11,546 nucleotides of DNA from Acholeplasmataceae bacterium (GTDB lineage: Bacteria; Bacillota_I; Bacilli_A; Acholeplasmatales; Acholeplasmataceae), in the NCBI GenBank assembly GCA_023230825.1, contig JALNWO010000043.1, positions 1 to 11,546 of the forward strand, written 5' to 3'. Numbering within the stretch: the stretch's first letter is position 1; the number at the start of each line of letters is the position of its first letter. Under the pieces are notes generated by a model, which saw nothing but the letters and a program-made list of their open reading frames with translations, made no database searches and had not been told where the DNA came from. Positions 1-7,466 of this stretch are shown here, piece after piece. Position numbers and translations under genes: made by a program.

Positions 1-58
<58 letters not shown>

Positions 59-110
59 ATTTATGTTTTGTTTTATTTAGCTCATTTTTTTTGATACACT
101 CATCATCATT

Positions 111-123
111 CAGTTTTCAAAGA
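111..123 (-). promoter_or_regulatory. boxA-like rRNA leader element
   Basis: On the minus strand the sequence TCTTTGAAAACTG lies about 50 bases upstream of the 16S start. Bacillota rRNA leaders carry a very similar element before 16S and 23S, thought to load the Nus-type antitermination complex. The match and position support this; function is inferred from family knowledge. Confidence 0.6.
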
Positions 124-127
124 TCTA

Positions 128-157
128 ATATGACACCCTTTTGGGGTGCTATCATAT
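128..157 (-). other. Leader hairpin in the rRNA 5' external region
   Basis: On the minus strand ATATGA (157 to 152) pairs perfectly with TCATAT (133 to 128), and an inner CACCC/GGGTG stem closes a CAAAA loop, with a TAG bulge on the 5' side. No T-run follows, so it is not a terminator. It may be a processing or folding element of the pre-rRNA. Its 5' arm overlaps the -10 of the proximal promoter, so the full hairpin would form only in transcripts from the distal promoter. Confidence 0.45.
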
Positions 158-184
158 GTTACCAAAAATTACCTTGTTTGTCAA
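156..184 (-). promoter_or_regulatory. Candidate proximal rRNA promoter (P2)
   Basis: On the minus strand a perfect -35 TTGACA (184 to 179) is followed after exactly 17 bases by TAACAT (161 to 156), a 4/6 match to the -10 consensus. Tandem promoters are usual for rRNA operons. The weak -10 keeps confidence moderate. The predicted start would be near 149, about 90 bases before 16S. Confidence 0.5.
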
Positions 185-252
185 TTATTTTCGTGTTAAT
201 TTTTCTCTTTTCGAGTCCTTTTTGGTGGTGCTTTTTTTTCGCGACCTTTTTC

Positions 253-281
253 ATTCTATCTTACTTTAACCTTAAAGTCAA
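253..281 (-). promoter_or_regulatory. Distal rRNA promoter (P1)
   Basis: On the minus strand -35 TTGACT (281 to 276) and -10 TAGAAT (258 to 253) are separated by exactly 17 bases. The stretch just upstream (about 282-310) is very A-rich on this strand, resembling an UP element that binds the RNA polymerase alpha subunit. A start near 246 would give a leader of about 190 bases before 16S. The location between the rseP terminator and the 16S gene fits an rRNA promoter. Confidence 0.7.
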
Positions 282-353
282 TACTTTTGTTTATCTTTTT
301 TGTCTTTTTCTAACATTTAGCCTTTTTTCGCTTTATTACGTTCTTTTTACCCA

Positions 354-377
354 TTAAAAAAGGGGGCGCGCCCCCTT
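354..377 (-). terminator. Rho-independent terminator after rseP
   Basis: An 18-base perfect palindrome of GC-rich sequence (360-377, AAGGGGGCG/CGCCCCCTT) starts 3 bases after the rseP stop codon and is followed on the minus strand by a run of T. It would end the cdsA-dxr-rseP transcript and insulate the rRNA promoters. On the plus strand it is followed by TTGTTTT, so it might also work in reverse, but no convergent gene is present. Confidence 0.9.
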
Positions 378-380
378 GTT

Positions 381-1964
381 TTATCCTCTAATCAAACGGA
401 TGATGTCGTTGTATGTCACAAAGATGAACAATGCCATCAAGAGGAAGAACATGATATTATTAATACTATTTTCTAGTTTTCTTGGTAAAGGCTTGCGGGT
501 CACTGCTTCAATTCCTAAGAAAACCAGACGTCCACCGTCTAAAGCAGGGATGGGCATTAAGTTTAATAGGCCAATATTAATACTTAAAAATCCAGTAAAA
601 GCGATAATCGCTAGAATCCCTTGGCTGGCAGTCCCAGTTACAAGTGTATAAATTCCAACAGGGCCTGATAAGTCACGAACCCCAACTTTTTCTGAGGGTG
701 TAAATAAAATTCCTAACGTGGCGAAGACACTACGCATATCACTCGCCATTTTTCTTGGTGAGTATAATAAAGAATAGCCCCAGTTAAATGAAGCAGTCGG
801 TGTCGCTCCTAGTTTAAAGGTCATGGGTTCTGCCCCAAGTTTAATAATTGCCTCGCGGCTAATTAAACTGTACTGACCAGTTTTCTCAACACCTTCACGT
901 AAATAAGTCACCGTCATATCGCCACGGCTATGCAATTTAAAGACTGCCGCAATATCATTCCAGTTATGAATTGGATGGGTTGCATTGGCAATTTTAATTT
1001 CGGTAATTTCATCACCAACTTGTAAGCCCCCATCTAAACTTGCGCGGCCAACAACTTGACCAATAATAGGATCATCAGTATAGATGGTTAAAAGACCCGT
1101 ATTAGGGTCTTGATACGTATTCGTAATGCCTGCCATATTAATCCCAATACTGACTGGAACATCGTTGACAGTAATTGCCGTTCCTTCGTGTGTATATGTT
1201 AAATCAACTGTTGAGACTCCTAAAGTATCCAAACGGGGAGATAAATCGGTCCATGACAAAAGGGGAACTCCATTGATTTGGGTAATCATGTCACCTGACT
1301 TCATACCTGCTACATGAGCCCCAAAACCGTCAACCAATTGGTCTACTTCTGTTGAATCTAAATTGGGTTTTTGGACAAAAAAGCCAACAATTAAAAAGAG
1401 GAAAAACGCTAAAATAAAGTTCATAAGGGGTCCAGCAAAAATAACTAAGAAACGATGCCATAAGCTTTTACTTTCAAAACTTTTTTCAGCAGGGGTAATC
1501 CACATTTCTTTTTTCGGTGATAATTGATACTTTGCATCTCTTAAGACCGTATATTTTGTAATCCCCTCATCATTTTCTAATTCAATATATAAGGGGTCAA
1601 AGTCTTTTCCATATAAATCATAGCTTTTTACAACGCCGTATACATCGGCTTCTTCACTATTGAATAAGATAATCCGATAGACATGCTTTTGTTCATTCAT
1701 TTTTAAACCAATCATCTGTCCTTCTTTAATTAAAGCATCGGAGACACTTTCACCAGCCATGGAAACATAACCACCGATGGGAATGGCACGAATTGAATAA
1801 ACGGTTTCGCCTTTTCGTTTTTGGTAAAGGGCTGGGCCCATACCAAGAGAAAACTCATGGCATAAAATGCCAGCTCTTTTGGCAAAATAAAAATGGCCGG
1901 CTTCATGGATTAAAATAATGACTCCTAAGACAACTACAAATAATAAAATGTTTAAGATCAGCAT
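381..1964 (-). CDS. rseP: RseP/RasP family site-2 intramembrane zinc metalloprotease
   Basis: This 527-residue protein is a membrane-embedded site-2 protease that cuts transmembrane substrates such as anti-sigma factors and signal-peptide remnants. The zinc motif HEAGH lies at residues 20-24 in the first membrane segment, and the third ligand is the Asp of PIPALDGG (D476). A second membrane segment follows the AGPLMNF motif near 177-183, and LSGPVGI is at 432-438. Between the second segment and the C-terminal membrane block are two regions that look like PDZ domains (about 205-272 and 298-370); Bacillus RasP has about 420 residues and usually one, so this protein is ~100 residues longer. ATG start with AGAGGT five bases upstream, inside the end of dxr; the gap to dxr is 3 bases, so it is last in a cdsA-dxr-rseP operon. 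Family assignment is firm; the substrate is unknown. Confidence 0.95.
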   Translation of the reverse strand: MLILNILLFVVVLGVIILIHEAGHFYFAKRAGILCHEFSLGMGPALYQKRKGETVYSIRAIPIGGYVSMAGESVSDALIKEGQMIGLKMNEQKHVYRIILFNSEEADVYGVVKSYDLYGKDFDPLYIELENDEGITKYTVLRDAKYQLSPKKEMWITPAEKSFESKSLWHRFLVIFAGPLMNFILAFFLFLIVGFFVQKPNLDSTEVDQLVDGFGAHVAGMKSGDMITQINGVPLLSWTDLSPRLDTLGVSTVDLTYTHEGTAITVNDVPVSIGINMAGITNTYQDPNTGLLTIYTDDPIIGQVVGRASLDGGLQVGDEITEIKIANATHPIHNWNDIAAVFKLHSRGDMTVTYLREGVEKTGQYSLISREAIIKLGAEPMTFKLGATPTASFNWGYSLLYSPRKMASDMRSVFATLGILFTPSEKVGVRDLSGPVGIYTLVTGTASQGILAIIAFTGFLSINIGLLNLMPIPALDGGRLVFLGIEAVTRKPLPRKLENSINNIMFFLLMALFIFVTYNDIIRLIRG

Positions 1965-1967
1965 AGG

Positions 1968-3104
1968 CTACCTCTTTTCATAACTTTCAGTAATGGTTTT
2001 TTGAATGCGACGATCGGTTGAAATAATCGTTTCAAGAGTGACGTTTAAAACTGGTTCAGCTTTTTCAACAGCATCAAATATAATCGTTTCAATTTCTAAA
2101 AAGGAAATTTTGTTTGCTAAAAATAAACGGACAGCAGCCTCATTAGCGGCGTTCAATACAGTCGGATAAATTCCACCTTTTTGGCCCACTTCGTATGCTA
2201 ACTTTAATAAGGGATACCGTTTAAAATCCATTGGTTTAAAAGTTAAGTTCGTTAACGCTAGACTTTTTGGATACGGTTTTCGGTCTGGATAAAAAAGGGC
2301 ATATTGAATGGGGATCGTCATATCAGAAACACTGAGTGATGCTTTAATCGTTCCATCAATAAAATAAGTGAGTCCGTGGACAACACTTTCATCATGAAGA
2401 ACTGTTTCAATTTGATGATATTCTAAGTCAAATAAATGGTGGGCTTCAATCACTTCTAAGCCCTTGTTCATCATGGTTGCGCTGTCTATCGTTATTTTAG
2501 CACCCATGAACCAGTTCGGATGTTTCAATGCTTCTTGAACAGTAACTGTTTCGAGTTCTTCTCGTGATAAGTCCCTCAAGGCACCACCACTCGCAGTAAT
2601 AACAATTTTTTGAATTTTCTTTCTATCTTCACCTAAAAGCGTTTGCCAAATGGCACTGTGTTCGCTATCAATTGGAAAGAGTTTTACATGATATTTTTTT
2701 AACTGCTTCTTAATCAGGTCTCCTGCCATTACCAATGTTTCTTTATTTGCCAGAGCAATATCTTTTTTCATTTCAATGGCTTTCATCGTTGGCGCTAAAC
2801 CAACAGATCCTGTCAAAGCATTAATCAATAATCCTGGTTTATCATACATGGCAAGCTCAATTAATCCCTCATCACCAGAAACAAAATGAATGTGAGGATA
2901 ATGTTTTTGATATCTTTCTAAATCCGTTTCATATCTAATAACCGCAATCTCTGGTTGAAAGGTTTTTAAAATAGTATCATTTTTTTGATGGTCTCTTCCT
3001 AAAGAACAGCCAATTAACTTTAATTCATGAGGATGTTCTTTAATTATCGCAAGCGTTTGGCTACCAATAGAACCGGTGGCCCCCAAAAGGTAAAGACCTT
3101 TCAT
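1968..3104 (-). CDS. dxr: 1-deoxy-D-xylulose 5-phosphate reductoisomerase
   Basis: Dxr (378 residues; family usually 380-400) converts 1-deoxy-D-xylulose 5-phosphate to 2-C-methyl-D-erythritol 4-phosphate with NADPH and a divalent metal. It is the committed step of the MEP route to isoprenoids. The NADPH-binding GATGSIGSQT is at residues 8-17. The metal ligands are visible as D146 and E148 in PIDSEHS and E217 in NKGLE; the substrate-binding SGG (172-174) and KHPNW (194-198) are also present, as is the C-terminal LNAANEAAV. The ATG start overlaps the TGA stop of cdsA (ATGA), and no strong ribosome site precedes it, so translation is probably coupled to cdsA. The gene ends in TAG, three bases before rseP. 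All catalytic residues are intact, so an active MEP pathway is inferred. Confidence 0.97.
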   Translation of the reverse strand: MKGLYLLGATGSIGSQTLAIIKEHPHELKLIGCSLGRDHQKNDTILKTFQPEIAVIRYETDLERYQKHYPHIHFVSGDEGLIELAMYDKPGLLINALTGSVGLAPTMKAIEMKKDIALANKETLVMAGDLIKKQLKKYHVKLFPIDSEHSAIWQTLLGEDRKKIQKIVITASGGALRDLSREELETVTVQEALKHPNWFMGAKITIDSATMMNKGLEVIEAHHLFDLEYHQIETVLHDESVVHGLTYFIDGTIKASLSVSDMTIPIQYALFYPDRKPYPKSLALTNLTFKPMDFKRYPLLKLAYEVGQKGGIYPTVLNAANEAAVRLFLANKISFLEIETIIFDAVEKAEPVLNVTLETIISTDRRIQKTITESYEKR

Positions 3105-4045
3105 ATAATTGCCACCGCAGGAAAGAGACGGTAAATTAATAAGAAAATCGCATTTAAAAACATCGCGACTAATAAAACTGAATCAAAGCGGTCAATCAAA
3201 CCACCATGTCCTGGTAAAATCGTCCCAAAATCTTTAATATCATAAGTCCGCTTTAAGCGTGAAGCGACTAAATCACCAATTTGGCCGACGATGGAGGCGA
3301 TCATTGTCATCGGAACAATAATTAAACCTTGGACCCATAAAGGAAGTTCTTCGCCTAAACTTGAAAAGTTTTCTAATAAAGTCATTTGTCCACCAGAGTT
3401 AAACATTCGTCCTAATGCGGTGCCTGGTTGGAAGAAATAGCCATAAAAGAGGGCAAATGAAGCGGCAATCAGGGTTGCGAAAACAGTTCCAGCAATGGCC
3501 CCTTCCCATGATTTCTTTGGGCTAATATGGGGGGACATTTTATGTTTCCCAAATTTCACTCCAAATAAATAAGCGAAAATATCAGTCACGGAAGTAATTA
3601 ATAATAAATAAACAATAAAGCGCGTTCCTAAAAACCGTAAAATAACAATCGATGCTGCTCCTAAACCAACGTAGTTAACAATTGTTAAAGCTTTACCAAC
3701 ATCAACACCGTTAAACTCTTTAAATAAAACAAGGAAACTAAAGAGGGTTAAAGTAATTAAAGGGATGGTAATATTTAATAACCCTGATTTTTCTAACGGG
3801 TTGTGTTCTAAGTTTCCTAAAACACCACCGACACTAAAGAACGTTGCCAGGGTTAAAAGAACAATCCCAATTTTTGGTAAATGTTGAAACGGCTTTTCTG
3901 TTTCATACATGCGAATCATTTCAATGGTTGCGATAATGACAAAAAGAGCCATCGTGACTTGGAAGACCCCTAAAAAGATTTCAAAGGTCACCATCGGAAT
4001 TAAAATGGCTGCTAGAATCGTTCCGGTAATAATTCTTTTTTTCAT
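3101..4045 (-). CDS. cdsA: Phosphatidate cytidylyltransferase (CDP-diacylglycerol synthase)
   Basis: CdsA is an integral membrane enzyme that makes CDP-diacylglycerol from phosphatidic acid and CTP, the precursor of phosphatidylglycerol, cardiolipin and other phospholipids. The family signature is complete at residues 262-288 (SRLKRTYDIKD, then LPGHGG and DRFD), with the acidic residues that bind metal. Several hydrophobic segments cover the rest, including an upstream SPKKSWEG motif near 175-182. At 314 residues it is longer than Bacillus CdsA (about 269); the extra length lies mainly in a polar stretch around residues 205-240. ATG start with GGAGG six to seven bases upstream. It stops in TGA overlapping dxr. 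Upstream is a 124-base gap holding the frr terminator and a possible promoter, where most relatives have uppS. Confidence 0.96.
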   Translation of the reverse strand: MKKRIITGTILAAILIPMVTFEIFLGVFQVTMALFVIIATIEMIRMYETEKPFQHLPKIGIVLLTLATFFSVGGVLGNLEHNPLEKSGLLNITIPLITLTLFSFLVLFKEFNGVDVGKALTIVNYVGLGAASIVILRFLGTRFIVYLLLITSVTDIFAYLFGVKFGKHKMSPHISPKKSWEGAIAGTVFATLIAASFALFYGYFFQPGTALGRMFNSGGQMTLLENFSSLGEELPLWVQGLIIVPMTMIASIVGQIGDLVASRLKRTYDIKDFGTILPGHGGLIDRFDSVLLVAMFLNAIFLLIYRLFPAVAII

Positions 4046-4103
4046 GAAATGCCTCCAAATCGCCGTTGTTTTTTTAATCGTTCACAACAATATCATCTTA
4101 TCT

Positions 4104-4132
4104 ATTATAACGCATTTTAAAAGGAAATAAAA
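4104..4132 (-). promoter_or_regulatory. Candidate promoter for cdsA-dxr-rseP
   Basis: A perfect -10 box TATAAT (4109 to 4104, minus strand) lies about 60 bases before the cdsA start and downstream of the frr terminator. The hexamer 17 bases upstream, TTTTAT, is a poor -35. A perfect TTGACA exists at 4148 to 4143, but it is 33 bases away and cannot pair with this -10. A promoter is expected here because the frr terminator precedes it, but the -35 weakness keeps confidence moderate. A 7-base-pair hairpin (AAAGGAA/TTCCTTT, 4120-4143) overlaps the upstream part. Confidence 0.45.
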
Positions 4133-4146
4133 CTGATTCCTTTGTC

Positions 4147-4172
4147 AAAAAATAAAAGGCTCGCGCCTTTTA
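4147..4172 (-). terminator. Rho-independent terminator after frr
   Basis: On the minus strand AAAAGGC, a GCGA tetraloop (GNRA type) and GCCTTTT form a hairpin followed by ATTTTTTG. The 5' arm begins within the frr stop codon, so terminator and stop overlap. It would end the rpsB-tsf-pyrH-frr transcript. Confidence 0.85.
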
Positions 4173-4727
4173 TATTGTTAAAAGTTCATCCGCTTTGATT
4201 TTCGTTTCTTCATCAATGTTTTTGACGTAAGTATCTGTTAGCTTTTGAACATCTTCTAAGTATCCTTTTTCATCGTCTTCAGATAACTCTAGTTTTTTCA
4301 TTTGATCATTACCATCACGACGGATATTACGAATCGATACTTTGCCGTTTTCAGCCAATTTTTCAACTTCTCTAATGAGTTGTTTCCGGCGTTCTTCTGT
4401 TGGTTGAGGTAAAACTAAACGAATCCCAACACCATCATTTAAAGGGTTTAAACCCAAATCAGAAGCATAAATCGCGGTTTCAATTTGTTTTAGGGCGGAC
4501 TTATCATATGGTTTAATATATAATTGATTTCCTTCCACAACAGCAATTGAAGAGATTTGTTTAACAGGACTATCAACACCATAGTAATTAATTGTAATAT
4601 GGTCTAACAAAGCGGGATTAGCACGTCCAGTTCGAATTTGTGCGAAATCTCGCACCAAAGCTTTGACCGCTTTTTCCATCAACTCTTCCAGTTCAATTAA
4701 AATTAAATCTGCTTGTTCTCGATTCAT
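4170..4727 (-). CDS. frr: Ribosome recycling factor
   Basis: RRF works with EF-G to split the post-termination ribosome so subunits can be reused. The protein is 185 residues, exactly the usual length, and carries the conserved blocks RTGRANPALLDHITINYYG (about residues 32-50), the loop with IRLVLPQPTEERRKQL, and KVSIRNIRRDGND in the long helical domain. ATG start; the ribosome site GGGAGGAG lies inside the last codons of pyrH, only three bases separating the two genes, so pyrH and frr are co-transcribed and probably coupled. Its TAA stop overlaps the downstream terminator stem. No anomalies seen. Confidence 0.98.
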   Translation of the reverse strand: MNREQADLILIELEELMEKAVKALVRDFAQIRTGRANPALLDHITINYYGVDSPVKQISSIAVVEGNQLYIKPYDKSALKQIETAIYASDLGLNPLNDGVGIRLVLPQPTEERRKQLIREVEKLAENGKVSIRNIRRDGNDQMKKLELSEDDEKGYLEDVQKLTDTYVKNIDEETKIKADELLTI

Positions 4728-4730
4728 TTT

Positions 4731-5444
4731 TTACTCCTCCCATTTGACCAATGTACCAATCTGTTCCTGTAACACAGCTTTTTTCATGTTACCCGGTTGG
4801 TTCATATTAAAAACTAAAATATTAATTTTGTTTTCGCGGCAGATTGAAGCAGCCGTTTGATCCATCACTTCTAGTTTTGCTTGAAGCAATTCTTGTTGTG
4901 ATATTTCATGATACATTTTGGCTTCTTTATGTTTTCTCGGATCTTTATCAAAGACACCTTCGGTTCCATTTTTAGCCATTAAAACGATATCCGCAGATAA
5001 CTCTGCTGCTCTTAGAGCTGCAGCTGTATCTGTAGAGAAGAATGGTGAACCAGTTCCACCAGAGAAAATAAGGACACGTCCTTTTTCAAAATGACGCATG
5101 GCCTTGCGGCGGATATACGGTTCAGCCACAGCACTTACAGGAAGCACTGTCATCACTCTTGTGGGGACATCTAACGTTTCTAAAGCATCTTGAAGAGCCA
5201 AGCCGTTCATAATCGTTCCAAGCATGCCCATATAGTCTGCTTGGGCTCGATCCATGCCGAGTTCTTCGCCGATTTTTCCGCGCCATAAATTACCGGCGCC
5301 AACAACAATGCCGATTTGTACACCTAACTCATAAATCTCTTTTATTTCAGCTGCAATGCCTTGAACGGTAATCGGATGGATTCCGTAGGTTCCATTACCC
5401 TTTAAAGCTTCACCACTAATTTTGAGAATGACTCTGTTATACAT
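4731..5444 (-). CDS. pyrH: UMP kinase
   Basis: PyrH phosphorylates UMP to UDP with ATP, feeding RNA, DNA and cell-envelope nucleotide pools. It belongs to the amino-acid-kinase fold and is normally hexameric. The 237 residues (Bacillus 240) contain LKISGEAL with the catalytic Lys at residue 8, VVGAGN at 48-52, [18 protein letters not shown] around 72-89, [19 protein letters not shown] around 128-146 that binds UMP, and [11 protein letters not shown] at 159-169 that binds ATP. ATG start with only a modest ribosome site (AAAGGGG). It lies 27 bases after tsf and 3 before frr in the ribosomal operon, the usual Bacillota arrangement. Confidence 0.98.
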   Translation of the reverse strand: MYNRVILKISGEALKGNGTYGIHPITVQGIAAEIKEIYELGVQIGIVVGAGNLWRGKIGEELGMDRAQADYMGMLGTIMNGLALQDALETLDVPTRVMTVLPVSAVAEPYIRRKAMRHFEKGRVLIFSGGTGSPFFSTDTAAALRAAELSADIVLMAKNGTEGVFDKDPRKHKEAKMYHEISQQELLQAKLEVMDQTAASICRENKINILVFNMNQPGNMKKAVLQEQIGTLVKWEE

Positions 5445-5471
5445 GCGTATCAGCCCCTTTATTTACTTTCT

Positions 5472-6353
5472 TTATTTATTTCGTAATTGTGCTTGTACTT
5501 CTGCTGCAAAATCTTCTTGTTTTTTCTCGATACCTTCGCCAACTTCTAAACGAACGAATTGAACAACTTCGTTTTGATTCGCTTTTAAGTATTGACTAAC
5601 TTTAATATCAGTATCTTTAACAAAGGGTTGATCGACTAAACAAATGTCTTGTAAGAATTTGTTTAAACGACCAATGACCATTTTTTCTACGATGTTTTCT
5701 GGTTTGCCTTCTTGAAGTGCTTGTTGAGTTAAAACATTCTTTTCCCGTTCTAACGTTTCTGGTTCCACTTGACTTCTATCTAAGTAACGTGGGTTTTGGG
5801 CCGCAATATGCATTGCGATATCTTTCGCGACTGTCTCATCTTCTTTAGCTAAAACAGCCAAAGCTGTAATTCGTCCACCCATGTGCTTATAGGCACCAAA
5901 CGCTTGTTCATCTGTTTTAACAAACCGAGAAACACGGCGTAATGATAATTTTTCACCGATTGCTGAAGTCGCATCTACTAAAATGGTTTCAATTGTTCTT
6001 CCATCAACTTCAATTGTCAACGCTTCCTCAGTTGTTGTTGCATTAGAAGCCATAATGCCTTCTGCAATAGTATTTAATAAAGTTAAAAATTGTTTGTTTT
6101 TCGCGACAAAGTCTGTTTCTGAGTTTAATTCAAAAACGATGGCTTCGTTACCTGAAATACGGTAATCTGTAAGCCCTTCTGCTGCAACACGTCCTGCTTT
6201 TTTCGCAGCTGTTGCCATGCCTTTTTCACGTAAATAGTCGATTGCTTTTTCGATGTCTCCACCGTTTTCTTCGAGAGCTTTTTTACAATCTAACATTCCA
6301 GCTCCTGTTCTTTCGCGTAATTCTTTTACCATTTGTGCTGTTACTTTAACCAC
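5472..6353 (-). CDS. tsf: Translation elongation factor Ts
   Basis: EF-Ts is the guanine nucleotide exchange factor that regenerates EF-Tu-GTP in the cytoplasm. The protein has 293 residues, the same as in Bacillus. The N-terminal UBA-like domain (residues 1-50) includes RTGAGMLDCKKAL and EKAIDYLREKG; the TDFVAKN motif that contacts EF-Tu is at 80-86. The start is GTG: it is preceded six bases upstream by GAGGAGG, an excellent ribosome site, and the encoded MVKVTAQMVKELRE aligns with known EF-Ts N-termini. It lies 63 bases after rpsB, with a hairpin between that may tune the ratio of S2 to EF-Ts. Confidence 0.98.
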   Translation of the reverse strand: MVKVTAQMVKELRERTGAGMLDCKKALEENGGDIEKAIDYLREKGMATAAKKAGRVAAEGLTDYRISGNEAIVFELNSETDFVAKNKQFLTLLNTIAEGIMASNATTTEEALTIEVDGRTIETILVDATSAIGEKLSLRRVSRFVKTDEQAFGAYKHMGGRITALAVLAKEDETVAKDIAMHIAAQNPRYLDRSQVEPETLEREKNVLTQQALQEGKPENIVEKMVIGRLNKFLQDICLVDQPFVKDTDIKVSQYLKANQNEVVQFVRLEVGEGIEKKQEDFAAEVQAQLRNK

Positions 6354-6383
6354 GATAATCCTCCTCGATCGGTTGTTTATTTA

Positions 6384-6412
6384 TAAAAAATAAGGGGAAA
6401 CTCCCCTTATTT
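6384..6412 (-). terminator. Intercistronic hairpin terminator/attenuator between rpsB and tsf
   Basis: On the minus strand AAATAAGGGGA and TCCCCTTATTT form an 11-base-pair stem around a three-base loop, followed by a T-rich tail. It begins 4 bases after the rpsB stop codon. No good promoter is visible between it and tsf, so partial readthrough (an attenuator lowering tsf-pyrH-frr relative to rpsB) is more likely than full termination. That is inference. Confidence 0.75.
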
Positions 6413-6416
6413 CGCA

Positions 6417-7433
6417 TTATTTTTGTAATAATTCAATCAGTTCTGCTTTTTTAAGGGATGAATAACCAGTTAAACCACGTTCTTTAGCGAGTGCTCTTAA
6501 TTCAGCAACTGTCATTTTTTCGTAGTTTTCATCAGCGACAACTTCTTCGACGACAGGGGCTGCTTCTTTAGCAGGTTCTGCTTCTTTGACAGGTGCTTTT
6601 TCAACTTTAGGTTCGACAACTGTTTCTTCAGCTTTCTTTACTGGTTCTTTTTCAGCTTTTCTTGGTCTAGCTTTTGGTCTTTCACTGACTTCTTCTTCGC
6701 GATCGCGACGAGAAGCCTCTTGAACTGTTTCTTCTTCAAATTTCTCAACGACGCCACCTTGAGCTTCAATAATCGCGTTCCCCATGACCCAAGTAATGAG
6801 TCTAACGGCACGGATTGCGTCATCATTTGCTGGGATAATGTAATCAACATCGTCTGGATCACAGTTCGTGTCAACGATACCGACAACTTTTACACCTAAT
6901 TTACGTGCTTCTAAAATAGCGTTTCTTTCTTTACGTGGGTCAACGATAAAGATTGCTTCAGGAATCTTTTTCATTTCTTTAATGCCACCAAGGAATTTTT
7001 CAAGTTTGAAACTTTCGTTTAATAATTTTAAAACTTCTTTTTTTGGAAGTTTTTCGAAAATACCATCGGCTTCCATTTTATATAAATCGTGTAAACGTTT
7101 AATGCGTCTACGGATGGTTTTAAAGTTTGTTAAGGTTCCCCCTAACCAACGTTGATTTACATAAAAGTGACCAGTTCTTTCCGCTTCTTCTTTAACCGCT
7201 TCTTGAGCTTGTTTTTTTGTCCCGACAAATAAAACTTTGCCGCCTTCTGAAACGATATCGAACACTGCCTTGTAGGCAATTTCAATTTCCTCAGCGGTCC
7301 GCTTTAAATCGATAATGTGGATCCCATTTCTTGCGGTAAAGATGTAGGGTGCCATTTTTGGATTCCAACGACGGGTCGCGTGACCAAAGTGGACTCCAGA
7401 TTCTAATAATTGTTTCATTGAAACGACTGCCAT
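6417..7433 (-). CDS. rpsB: Ribosomal protein S2 with C-terminal SAP/Rho-N-like extension
   Basis: S2 is a small-subunit protein assembled late on the back of the 30S body. Residues 1-230 are a complete S2: [51 protein letters not shown] and VDPRKE are textbook. The start is placed at ATG 7433 because the encoded [10 protein letters not shown] matches S2 N-termini and GGAGG lies ten bases upstream; a longer reading frame to 7511 runs through the leader and is rejected. The protein is 338 residues against about 246 in Bacillus. The extra part is a charged Glu/Lys/Pro/Ala-rich linker (about 235-302) followed by residues 307-338, [14 protein letters not shown] then [12 protein letters not shown], which resembles the helix-extension-helix of SAP and Rho N-terminal domains. 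First gene of rpsB-tsf-pyrH-frr with its own promoter and structured leader. Confidence 0.98.
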   Translation of the reverse strand: MAVVSMKQLLESGVHFGHATRRWNPKMAPYIFTARNGIHIIDLKRTAEEIEIAYKAVFDIVSEGGKVLFVGTKKQAQEAVKEEAERTGHFYVNQRWLGGTLTNFKTIRRRIKRLHDLYKMEADGIFEKLPKKEVLKLLNESFKLEKFLGGIKEMKKIPEAIFIVDPRKERNAILEARKLGVKVVGIVDTNCDPDDVDYIIPANDDAIRAVRLITWVMGNAIIEAQGGVVEKFEEETVQEASRRDREEEVSERPKARPRKAEKEPVKKAEETVVEPKVEKAPVKEAEPAKEAAPVVEEVVADENYEKMTVAELRALAKERGLTGYSSLKKAELIELLQK

Positions 7434-7443
7434 AAAATTCATT

Positions 7444-7448
7444 CCTCC
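7444..7448 (-). promoter_or_regulatory. Ribosome-binding site of rpsB
   Basis: GGAGG sits ten bases before ATG 7433. It is only one base from another in-frame ATG (7442-7440), which is too close to be used. This fixes the rpsB start at MAVVSM. Confidence 0.8.
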
Positions 7449-7466
7449 ATTTTTGTTTTTTTCCTC

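Noticed and set aside
91..357. Plus-strand open frame of 88 codons with a hydrophobic product
   Set aside because: It is antisense to the rRNA promoter and leader region; the hydrophobicity comes from T-rich sequence, and no ribosome site precedes it.
3101..3104. Mycoplasma genetic code (UGA read as Trp)
   Set aside because: cdsA, xerC and the Nudix gene end in TGA exactly where the family ends, and Trp positions use TGG.
4143..4148. Perfect TTGACA as a -35 box for cdsA
   Set aside because: The nearest TATAAT is 33 bases away, and no acceptable -10 lies 16-18 bases downstream.
6638..6886. Minus-strand open frame of 82 codons inside rpsB
   Set aside because: Out-of-frame shadow of a well-supported S2 gene, with no ribosome site or recognisable protein.
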